Source: JBBRHH01 sp038222915 (GTDB lineage Bacteria > Planctomycetota > Phycisphaerae > Tepidisphaerales > Tepidisphaeraceae). From it: DNA of 15,392 nt. Under the pieces are notes generated by a model, which saw only the letters and a list, made by a program, of their open reading frames with translations, had not been told where the DNA came from and did not search any database. The stretch spans positions 1 to 15,392 of the forward strand of contig JBBRHH010000075.1 of the NCBI GenBank assembly GCA_038222915.1. The letters run 5' to 3'. The position numbers and the translations under genes are program-made. Below, piece by piece: positions 1 through 6,939 of the stretch (the first letter of the stretch is position 1; the number at the start of each line of letters is the position of its first letter).

Positions 1-1
1 G

Positions 2-1051
2 ATTCTGAAGAAGCGCGAATTCCCATTCTCGAACCTGCTGCCAACGTCCAAGGGCGGCGCGCTGGGCGCCGGAGGTTTTAAAGACTCAAGAGCAAAGGAC
101 GAGAAAAGCACCGTGCACGTCCTCGAGGCGGGCATTGTCGGAAGCCTCGACTACAAGATTGTCTCGGCCGAGAAGGCCGACGACCTTTTCCAATGGCTCA
201 AGGACAACAAATACAACTTCGGCGGCGATCAGAAGACGCTGGATTACTACATCCAGAAGAAATGGTTCTTCACCACCATGAAGATCGATGCCAAGCAGAT
301 GAAGAAGAATACAGATGGAAGCTTTGCCGGCGAGGTAACTCCAACGCGGTTTGAGTTTGCCTCTGAGAAGCTGGTTTACCCTCTCAAGATCACCCAGCTC
401 TCCGTCAAGGACACCACCGAAGCCCTCCTCTACATCCAGGCCCCATACAAAGTCGACCTCCCCGGCGAAATGACCTACCAATACCAATGGGTGCCCAGCC
501 TCCAGCAATCCATGGGCTGCACCCCCGACGGAGTCCCCGGCAAAGGCGCGCAATGGCTCGCCGCCATCAAGCCCCAGATCCCCGACCTCCTCAAGAATGG
601 TCAGGAACTCGGATTCGGCTTCCAGCCTGCACAGCGGCCAAAGCCCAACAAGGACGGCCGCATTGCCACAACGCTCGAATGGGCCAAGTTGCTCGAAGAC
701 AGCGACATCAAAATGCTGACCGGAGAAGCGCCATACACCGACACGCTGCCGAATCTGGACGCCGACTTGCAGAACAAAGGGCCGGACACATTCAAGGTGA
801 TCCAGGAGCGCGCCGACAAAGACCGCAAGGAACATCCCGGCGGTTATCTGATCCGCGAGGCGCCCAAAGAGGATGTCGAGAAGCTGAAATTGCTGAAAGG
901 CCACTTGCAGAAGGGGATGGTTTTGACCAAGCTTCGCAAGACGTTCACCAAAGGTGAAATGGAGGACGACCTCCTGATTGTGAAGGCGACGCTGGGCGAC
1001 CAGGAAGACAAGAGCGCGTATGAAGAGATTCTGCCGACGTCGCCTCCCTGA
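2..1051 (+). CDS. DUF2330 family secreted/envelope protein (3' part, cut by left edge)
   Basis: The reading frame is open from base 2 to the TGA at 1049-1051, giving 349 visible codons. The GTG at 113 is therefore internal and the true start lies outside the window. The sequence resembles DUF2330 proteins. It has the stretch LEAGIVGSLDYKIVSAEKAD followed by a DLFQWL...KTLDYYIQKKWFF segment, which is the part where this family usually reads 'L..WL...Y......L..YI..GW.F'. It then has a KLVYPLKIT segment and, near the C-terminus, VLTKLRKTFTKGEMEDDLLI, which matches the family's closing 'LTRLR..ltp.eM..D' pattern. The function of DUF2330 is unknown; members are usually exported, but any signal peptide here lies beyond the edge. 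The C-terminal half is hydrophilic and rich in Lys and Asp. The next gene starts inside or just after this one on the same strand, so co-transcription is likely. The family assignment is from memory of its motifs. Confidence 0.8.
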   Translation: MLKKREFPFSNLLPTSKGGALGAGGFKDSRAKDEKSTVHVLEAGIVGSLDYKIVSAEKADDLFQWLKDNKYNFGGDQKTLDYYIQKKWFFTTMKIDAKQMKKNTDGSFAGEVTPTRFEFASEKLVYPLKITQLSVKDTTEALLYIQAPYKVDLPGEMTYQYQWVPSLQQSMGCTPDGVPGKGAQWLAAIKPQIPDLLKNGQELGFGFQPAQRPKPNKDGRIATTLEWAKLLEDSDIKMLTGEAPYTDTLPNLDADLQNKGPDTFKVIQERADKDRKEHPGGYLIREAPKEDVEKLKLLKGHLQKGMVLTKLRKTFTKGEMEDDLLIVKATLGDQEDKSAYEEILPTSPP

Positions 1052-2213
1052 TCCCCTCAATCAACACTGCTTTGACGCGGCAAGTAATGCTCGGGTGAGA
1101 CTTCCCTGGCCTGTTCATATTCTTGTGATGGCACTGATCGCCATCGCCGCCGCGCCCGAGGCCGCTCCACTTTCGGCGGATGTCGAATTGACGCTGGAGG
1201 GGGCCCTTTTCCGAAACGACGGGCACGCAGCGACGCCGACACAGGATGTGGTGATGCTGGTGGCCTGCGACCGGGGACGGTGGTTTGAACTCTTCGACGC
1301 CCGCGCCCCGCAATTCAATTACGCGGCCCACAACGGCCGTATCGCGTTAGCCGAAAAAATCGGCGACAAGACCCGGCTGACCATCGAGTACGGCGTCGGC
1401 CGCGACGACTGGTACGCCGGCGGGAAGGCAAACTATGTCGTGGAGTTTGCCCCCAGCGGCGACCGCCTGATCGGATCGTTCACGGGTATGTTCAACGGCA
1501 CGGCAGTCAAAGGCCGCGCGGTCGGCGTTTTGCGCAGGCTCGCCCACCGATCAATTCCACCTGTCGGGGACGTACGAACGGCAACGCAACCTGCAGGCTT
1601 CATTCCAGGCCGCGGCGTGCCGGTCATGGATTGGGATTCCACTCATCTTTCGGGCCATTGGCTTTTCGCCGGTCCCTTTCCCTTTCCCGAACAGGGCCGC
1701 GAGTGGAGCCCCGCAACGCCGTCTTTACCGCCGGACTTGCTGGCGAGCATTGGCGGATGTGAAAAGGCCTCTCCGCAGATCGGCATGCGGATCGTTTACC
1801 GCGACATCGTCCGCACCTTCGAAGTGCTTCCCGACGATTTCGTCAACAAGCGCTGGGATGGCCTGCCCAGCTTCGACGTGGCCGGGCCCGTGGACTATGC
1901 CCCAAACAACATCGTTTACTTTTATTGCATCGTTCACAACGACCAGCCGCGATTGATCCACGCGTCCATCGATCGGTGGAACACGCGCATGTGGCTCGGC
2001 GGCGAAGGCGTGCGCGAGGGCGACTTCATCCGCCTGGGCGTCGGAATGATTCCCGTGCTGATCGAAGCGCGGCTTGGGGAGAGACGTCGCTTGCCAGAGC
2101 CAAGCTGGGCGGCCCTCCGACTCCCGAAATCGGCCGAAGGCTACGCGAACTGGGAACGCCAGCGAATTGTGCGTGGCGAGTTGTACGCCCCGACCACAAA
2201 GCCCGCGAAGTGA
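1020..2213 (+). CDS. Hypothetical secreted protein
   Basis: The 397-residue frame opens with ATG at 1020, overlapping the DUF2330 gene by 32 bp, with a loosely placed AGGAAG at 1002-1007. From this start the hydrophobic segment (PWPVHILVMALIAIAAAPEAA) is preceded by an Arg-rich 26-residue leader. A GTG at 1095 would give a more ordinary signal peptide but has no visible Shine-Dalgarno, so the start is uncertain. I do not recognise the family. The first half is acidic with likely beta strands and a GSFTGMFNGTAVKGRAVG stretch. The second half has WLFAGPFPFPEQ and later MWLGGEGVREGDFIRLGVGM. That pattern recalls the jelly-roll carbohydrate-binding modules often attached to planctomycete enzymes, where a 'GPFP' lead-in precedes a displayed loop; this is a weak resemblance. 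No catalytic motif is visible. The C-terminus is a short Thr/Pro/Lys tail, APTTKPAK. It converges with the minus-strand small ORF ending at 2258. Confidence 0.7.
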   Translation: MKRFCRRRLPDPLNQHCFDAASNARVRLPWPVHILVMALIAIAAAPEAAPLSADVELTLEGALFRNDGHAATPTQDVVMLVACDRGRWFELFDARAPQFNYAAHNGRIALAEKIGDKTRLTIEYGVGRDDWYAGGKANYVVEFAPSGDRLIGSFTGMFNGTAVKGRAVGVLRRLAHRSIPPVGDVRTATQPAGFIPGRGVPVMDWDSTHLSGHWLFAGPFPFPEQGREWSPATPSLPPDLLASIGGCEKASPQIGMRIVYRDIVRTFEVLPDDFVNKRWDGLPSFDVAGPVDYAPNNIVYFYCIVHNDQPRLIHASIDRWNTRMWLGGEGVREGDFIRLGVGMIPVLIEARLGERRRLPEPSWAALRLPKSAEGYANWERQRIVRGELYAPTTKPAK

Positions 2214-2232
2214 GCGCGCCGGCACGGCGCGT
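2214..2232. terminator. GC hairpin between convergent genes
   Basis: GCGCGCCG (2214-2221), a GCA loop and CGGCGCGT (2225-2232) form an eight-pair stem with one G-T pair, directly after the stop of the 1020-2213 gene. The convergent small ORF ends 26 bp further on at 2258. Neither side carries a T tract, so it is not a textbook intrinsic terminator. It could still separate the two converging transcripts. Confidence 0.3.
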
Positions 2233-2257
2233 AAGCAATCGAATTCGAACTAAATTC

Positions 2258-2446
2258 CTACCGCGATGTCTGTCGTTCAGTGGATTCTCCACCGAGCAGG
2301 CTTTGTTTCCAAGCCGGCCAATTCTGCACCACCTTGCTAGCGTGCTCAAGATGCGCGATGAAAAGCTTTGCGGTATCTACGGCTTCTTCTGAGCCGGCGC
2401 GATCTTGAACGGAGATCGGAGGGGAGGATTTTGTTTTGTCATCCAT
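2258..2446 (-). CDS. Small protein overlapping and translationally coupled to the dCTP deaminase
   Basis: This 62-residue ORF starts with an ATG at 2446 that overlaps the deaminase stop by 8 nt (ATGGATGA). An ideal AAGGAG lies at 2454-2459 with a 7-nt spacer, so it is very likely translated and coupled to the upstream gene. Residues 1-18 are polar and probably disordered. Residues 20-42 (EEAVDTAKLFIAHLEHASKV) look amphipathic-helical and are followed by NWPAWKQSLLGG at 42-53. The 'helix then WP-WK' pattern resembles short uncharacterised proteins I associate with defence loci, but I cannot name a family. There is no signal peptide, membrane segment or cysteine, so it is probably cytosolic. 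Its low G+C resembles the deaminase rather than the operon. It may bind or restrain the deaminase, or be an accessory antiphage factor; nothing in the sequence decides this. Confidence 0.72.
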   Translation of the reverse strand: MDDKTKSSPPISVQDRAGSEEAVDTAKLFIAHLEHASKVVQNWPAWKQSLLGGESTERQTSR

Positions 2447-3998
2447 TGATGGGCTCCTTCATTTTCGTCCGCGCGTTTTCGAACATGTTGCTCGCAATGA
2501 GCTCGAGGTCCAGGTATGAGGCTCCAAGCATCTGAAGTCGGAGTCGAGCCAGACTCGGTTTCCAGTCGATCTTTTTTCCGGCATCGTCCTTCCGCTTAAC
2601 AGGATAACCTGAACCCAGCCTTATTGAGAACAGGTCAAAGAAACGGCGCGGGCCGACGCCAACAAATGGTTCAAACTTTACCATCGGTCGATCGCCGTTT
2701 GCCTCAGTAGAATCGGCAAATCCAACGCGTATGGAATCTTTGTGCAGATCCGCGGCCTTGGATTTCTGGTAGGGCTCGATGAAAACAACGCGACGTATTC
2801 CGGCCGCAACGATATGTTTGGCGCAATTGTGGCAGGGAAACGTCGTCGAATAGAGCGTTCCTCCTTTAGTCTGAACTCGCGCACGCCCGCAAGCGAGAAG
2901 TGCATCCATCTCCGCATGCACCATTCGACCAAACTCCGTCAGATCTTTTATACGACTGATGTTCAGAGCGGCGACGACTTTAGCGCGATCCAAACCAGCT
3001 TCGACTGCCTTGGCAGCGATCTCTTCGATAATTTTCTGCTGTTCCGCTTTGTTGGAGTCATAACCGAGCGCGTAGTCACGACCGTCCTCTTCAAATGTTA
3101 CATCCTGTGGAAGTTTCTCGCCTGGCGGCCAATACAGGCCTCCGTCAGCCTTTGGACAATCGTTCGCACCGGTTGAAACGACTTGTTCATCTACGGCGAC
3201 CACGGCACCGACCTGGCGCGAAAGATCGGCGGATCGCAATGAGGCCGCGAACGCCATGAACATCGCGTACTCGTCAAACGTCGGCGTGATGTAGGGGTTG
3301 CCGAAAAGAAGATCCAGTATTCGCCAAATGCTTTGCTTTAGGCGGTCATCGTGACCATCGATCCGAACGAAGAAATCTGAGAGATGAAACGTATCGATTA
3401 ATTTCTGGCCGTAGGAGAAATCCTCGTTGGCGTCTCGGCTGATCAACTTTCTGGCGTCCTCCTCACTGATGCCCTTGTCTTTCATTAGATAATGGGATCG
3501 TCGCTGTTCATCTGAATGGACTCCAATCAAGTAGAAGCCGAGCGGATAGATATCGCGCAGTCGCGCGACTTCATCCGGGTGCTTGAGAGAGCTGACGAGG
3601 TAAGCGCGCTTTGGAACGAGTTGTGGATCCGAATTTGAGTCACTGGGCCGCATTGCGTTGATGAATGCCGCGGTGCCAAGCGCAAGAACGGAATTGTCGA
3701 CTGAGCGTTGGCGCGCCTCGTCACCGGCGTCCATCAACCCCATTATTCTCTCAAATTCCCCTGAATAATTCAGTGGGGTTACACCCAATGCGATGGGAAT
3801 TACATCTTTGGTTACTCGAACGTGCGACACTGAATATCCCAGGATTTTCAGTCGATCTTCAAGAACGGATCGTACGTTATTGAGTTCGGTCCCAACGGCG
3901 GCAACGATACCCAAAACCAATTCGGAGTCGGCAAATGGTTTTCGAAGTAAGCCACCCGGAGATTCCGTTTCTTTAGCTTCCATTGATGCCCTGACCAT
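2439..3998 (-). CDS. avcD: Anti-phage dCTP/dCMP deaminase, AvcD type
   Basis: This 519-residue cytosolic protein has the two-part layout of the anti-phage dCTP deaminases (AvcD in Vibrio, formerly DcdV). Residues about 25-235 form a P-loop-kinase-like domain: ELVLGIVAAVGT at 26-37, then a helix and GYSVSHVRVTKDVI at 54-67. Residues about 243-420 form a zinc-dependent deoxycytidylate deaminase domain, with SRQVGAVVAVDEQVVSTGAN, the catalytic HAE (H361, E363) and PCHNC (C389, C392) binding zinc. A charged insertion at about 281-350 separates the deaminase strands, as in the family. A roughly 100-residue tail follows. Known members deplete dCTP/dCMP by deamination when phage shut down host transcription, starving phage replication. 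The length matches the roughly 530-residue Vibrio protein. The start could instead be the ATG at 3983, which has CAGGG five bases upstream; the ATG at 3998 has GAGGAG abutting it. It lies 45 bp after the PPC-domain gene and is coupled to the small ORF. G+C is low (about 48% in sampled rows). Confidence 0.9.
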   Translation of the reverse strand: MVRASMEAKETESPGGLLRKPFADSELVLGIVAAVGTELNNVRSVLEDRLKILGYSVSHVRVTKDVIPIALGVTPLNYSGEFERIMGLMDAGDEARQRSVDNSVLALGTAAFINAMRPSDSNSDPQLVPKRAYLVSSLKHPDEVARLRDIYPLGFYLIGVHSDEQRRSHYLMKDKGISEEDARKLISRDANEDFSYGQKLIDTFHLSDFFVRIDGHDDRLKQSIWRILDLLFGNPYITPTFDEYAMFMAFAASLRSADLSRQVGAVVAVDEQVVSTGANDCPKADGGLYWPPGEKLPQDVTFEEDGRDYALGYDSNKAEQQKIIEEIAAKAVEAGLDRAKVVAALNISRIKDLTEFGRMVHAEMDALLACGRARVQTKGGTLYSTTFPCHNCAKHIVAAGIRRVVFIEPYQKSKAADLHKDSIRVGFADSTEANGDRPMVKFEPFVGVGPRRFFDLFSIRLGSGYPVKRKDDAGKKIDWKPSLARLRLQMLGASYLDLELIASNMFENARTKMKEPING

Positions 3999-4043
3999 CT
4001 CCTCGAGTTGTCCCGCGCTCGATCGCCAGCGTCAATGGCTGGA

Positions 4044-6869
4044 TCACTTAACCGTCAACGGGATGGCGCGACTGTATTCAGTTCGCGGCTGCCCATTCAC
4101 CGCCGCATCCATCTTCACGATAATCGCCCGTGTTGCTTTGTCCGTCTTCTCGTTGGTTTTCAACGGGAAGACCGCACGGGTTTCTTTTCCTTTTAATACG
4201 ATCGGTTTCACCTCGAAGCTCGTGGCGATCAGGACAGGCCCATTGTTTTCCATGCCCGCCGAAAAGCCTTCGATGTTGAGCGTGATGTCGCCCTCGAAAC
4301 CGTTTCTCGCAACCTGCACGATAAGACTGGTTCCTTCTTTTTGCTTCACGACGGGCGGGAAGACAGCGGATTCTGTCATCTCAGCCAGTTGCTCGCGGGC
4401 GGCCTTAAGTTCAGGGGAAATCGTCCGGTAGTACGCCGCGAGCTCCGCCTTTTGCTTGTAGTCCCGCTGCTCGGCGGCCATCGCGAGAATGGCGGGGATA
4501 TTGCCAGGGAGTGAGAAGCCTTCTTCGGGTTTTTCGGCGTCCGTGACCATCAGCCGGAAGCGATTGAGTTCAAATTTACCCGAGTCGAAATTGTGGATCA
4601 GCTCGAAGGTCAGCTGGGTGCTTGCTTCGCTGGTGATGGGGGATTTAAGTTCCCAGATGGCCCAGTGCGATTCCTTTGTGCGAGGTGAGACGGCCCATCC
4701 GGCCTTGGTTCCTTCGACAAGCGACTCCTTGACGTTGTAGCTGTCCTGGCTGAAGTCGGCGCGGGGGTTTTGCAGTTCAACCTTCGCGGGCTTGGCCGGA
4801 TCGGCGGCGGGAGCGGCAAGGAGATGAATGTTGGTGAGGACGAAGTTGCCGTCATCGGCCCGACCTGGGCTGCCGCCGTCGGCTGCGATCGCCTCAAGCT
4901 TGATGGCGCGGATGTTCTTCAGCGGCGTGTTGGCGACGATGGTATAGGTGTCCTTGGCCGGCGTTGCGCCTTCTGCCTTTATAGCGCCGTCGGGCAACGT
5001 TTTCAGTTGGGTCTCCTTGCCCTTGGCGGAGACGATTTCGAGTGGACGCCATGCGGACTTCGCCTGGGCCTTTTCCCAGGCAACCTGCGCCGCGTCGAGT
5101 TGCGGCGTGGGCGTGTCGATCAACTTCTTAAGCTCCGCGATCTTCTCTTCGCGTTTGGTTTTGTCTGTTTCCTGATTCGATGGGCCGAGCTGCTGAACAT
5201 AGAAGGGGGCAGTGTCGAGGACGGTGAGCAGAACCTGGCCGGCATTCTCGGAAGGGAAGTTAAACGTGCGGGTCACCGGTTGGCCGTTGAGCTGCGCAGT
5301 GGCGGTGAAGTTCAGCGGATAGAAACCCATCGCCGCATCCGCATCAGCGGAAATCGAAATCACGCCGCTGGGAAGTTCCTTTTCCTTGAAAACAACCGGA
5401 TCAGCATGCAGCCCCTTCGGAAGTCCGTTCAGCGTAACGGTCACTTCCCCCTTGAAGCCCCCGGTTCGTACGATATTGCACCACAGCTTCGCAGCGCTGC
5501 CACGCGCAACGCGGGGAACGTCCCCCTGAAAGACAACCTGAAAATCCTCGGCCGCCGCCCCGGGCTTAACCGAAAGGCGGTACACAAAAGAATCACCACC
5601 CCGGCCCAGCAGGTCGGTGATGCTGATCGTGTATTCCTGGTTCAGATCGAGCCCATTGGCCTCCAGTCGCGCATCCGCGCCGGCGTCGCCATTGTTGCGC
5701 TGCACGATCTGCCCTTGCGCATTGGTCAGCGTAATCAGCGCATCCAGCGGAGAGTTGGCCCGCTGGGCCAGCACCTCACAAATGATCGGCTGAGTAGTAG
5801 GCTTGAACTTAAAGCTGTCGACATCGCCCGGCTTGTTGATCTGGCCATTGATCGTGACCGGCATCTTCACCTCGTTGGCCTGCGCCGCGGCATCGTTGGG
5901 CTCCTGCTCCATGAACTCAGCAAGGTTCCCCACGTCAAACGCGCGGGCATTGGAAAGACCGTGCGAGGTGCTCGCCGCGATGTCACGAACACCGACAGGT
6001 CCGGCGGCCTCCAGATGCATCTGAAGTTTGTCGGCACCCTGCAAGTTCCGCCCGATGAATGCCACCGTCACATCCTGCCCGCGCTTCCCGCCCATCGGGT
6101 AAATGGCATCGAGAAACGGAATCGCACCGGCGCGGATGCGATATTGGTAATCGCCGCCCCCCTGGTATTTCAGATCCTGGATGCGGAGAAAGTAATCGCC
6201 GTCGGCCGGTGCGGTGAAATCGATCAGCGAATCGAGGCCGTTGGTGTCTTCGTCGTGTGCCAGCAGCTTGCCTTCAGCGCTATGGATGGCAAGCGATGAA
6301 TCAAGCTTCGACCCAATCCGCTGGGCGAACACGTCGAACATCAGGCGATCGTTCTTGGCCGCATGGAAGCGGTAATAGTTGGCGTCCAGCGCACCGTTCA
6401 CTTTGCCGGATATAACGGCGGGAAGTGCAACTTCCTGCGCCGTTTTAGCAGCGTTGTTCCCGGGCTTCTGCAGGATGAGGGGAAGATCGTCGATGCCAAT
6501 CGAAAAGGCGCGCGACACGCCCAGCGGCGTCGCGATCCGCAGATCATGCTGCCCGCGCCGCGCATCTGCCTTGGCATCGAGGCGAAACTTGACCTGCTTG
6601 CCCAGCGATGGCCCGGTGGTCGGAACGGTCACCGCCGACGCGGTCAGGCCGATTTGCTCCTGCGGCAAAACAATCTGAATGGCGTTGGCAAGATTCTCGC
6701 CAGTAACAGTGATCTCAGTCGACACGCCAGGCAGAAGAACATCGGGCGTAACCGACTGAATGATTGGAAGGGGCTGGGCCTGGACGGTGGCGGTCAGGAG
6801 AAACAGCGCCAGAACGATAGTTGTTTTTGGGGACATGCCGGGATGCCGTTTGAAACTGGTGAAAATCAT
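4044..6869 (-). CDS. Large secreted protein with two PPC domains and TIG-like/Ig-like modules
   Basis: The 941-residue protein has a signal peptide (TTIVLALFLLTATVQAQ at 15-31). The ATG at 6836 (MSPKTTIV) gives a tighter signal than the ATG at 6869, and neither has a clear Shine-Dalgarno. A TIG/IPT-like domain spans about 35-125 (TPDVLLPGVSTEITVTGENL). A PPC beta-sandwich spans about 150-247 (DANYYRFHA ... DGDYFLRIQD). A second TIG-like module covers about 250-288, and a second PPC covers 318-435 (EQEPNDAAAQA, DVDSFKFK, EYTISITDLLGRGGDSFVYR). An Ig-like region spans 440-550, followed by a Lys/Glu-rich helical segment at 565-605. A galactose-binding-like region at about 605-775 carries IKLEAIAADGGSPGR and DDGNFVLTNIHLL, a motif recurrent in planctomycete secreted proteins. 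A final Ig-like domain covers 840-940. No peptidase motif is visible, so it is likely structural or ligand-binding. It is the last gene of the four-gene operon, 70 bp after the DUF1501 gene. Confidence 0.85.
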   Translation of the reverse strand: MIFTSFKRHPGMSPKTTIVLALFLLTATVQAQPLPIIQSVTPDVLLPGVSTEITVTGENLANAIQIVLPQEQIGLTASAVTVPTTGPSLGKQVKFRLDAKADARRGQHDLRIATPLGVSRAFSIGIDDLPLILQKPGNNAAKTAQEVALPAVISGKVNGALDANYYRFHAAKNDRLMFDVFAQRIGSKLDSSLAIHSAEGKLLAHDEDTNGLDSLIDFTAPADGDYFLRIQDLKYQGGGDYQYRIRAGAIPFLDAIYPMGGKRGQDVTVAFIGRNLQGADKLQMHLEAAGPVGVRDIAASTSHGLSNARAFDVGNLAEFMEQEPNDAAAQANEVKMPVTINGQINKPGDVDSFKFKPTTQPIICEVLAQRANSPLDALITLTNAQGQIVQRNNGDAGADARLEANGLDLNQEYTISITDLLGRGGDSFVYRLSVKPGAAAEDFQVVFQGDVPRVARGSAAKLWCNIVRTGGFKGEVTVTLNGLPKGLHADPVVFKEKELPSGVISISADADAAMGFYPLNFTATAQLNGQPVTRTFNFPSENAGQVLLTVLDTAPFYVQQLGPSNQETDKTKREEKIAELKKLIDTPTPQLDAAQVAWEKAQAKSAWRPLEIVSAKGKETQLKTLPDGAIKAEGATPAKDTYTIVANTPLKNIRAIKLEAIAADGGSPGRADDGNFVLTNIHLLAAPAADPAKPAKVELQNPRADFSQDSYNVKESLVEGTKAGWAVSPRTKESHWAIWELKSPITSEASTQLTFELIHNFDSGKFELNRFRLMVTDAEKPEEGFSLPGNIPAILAMAAEQRDYKQKAELAAYYRTISPELKAAREQLAEMTESAVFPPVVKQKEGTSLIVQVARNGFEGDITLNIEGFSAGMENNGPVLIATSFEVKPIVLKGKETRAVFPLKTNEKTDKATRAIIVKMDAAVNGQPRTEYSRAIPLTVK

Positions 6870-6939
6870 TTCGGAACGACGGCCGGATCCTTCGGATAAC
6901 CTCAGGACGACCGCGCGGTATCAGGATGACACACAAAGC

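Noticed and set aside
86..1060. 324-codon minus-strand frame opposite the DUF2330 gene
   Set aside because: It is antisense to a recognisable coding region, and its translation has no domain-like character. High G+C makes such shadow frames common.
1925..2392. 155-codon plus-strand frame running past the end of the 1020-2213 gene
   Set aside because: It overlaps that gene out of frame and then the minus-strand small ORF, which has the better start signals.
4007..4035. Possible promoter for the deaminase: TTGACG at 4035-4030 and GACAAC at 4012-4007 on the minus strand, 17-bp spacer
   Set aside because: The -35 is good but the -10 matches only three of six consensus bases, and it would place the transcript start at the start codon. 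Too weak to call.
4026..4042. CCAGC/GCTGG dyad between the PPC-domain gene and the deaminase as a terminator
   Set aside because: The stem is only five pairs and has no T tract on the minus strand.
4770..6299. 509-codon plus-strand frame opposite the PPC-domain gene
   Set aside because: The opposite strand carries a clear signal peptide, PPC and Ig-like modules; this frame is Arg-rich and lacks any recognisable motif or Shine-Dalgarno.
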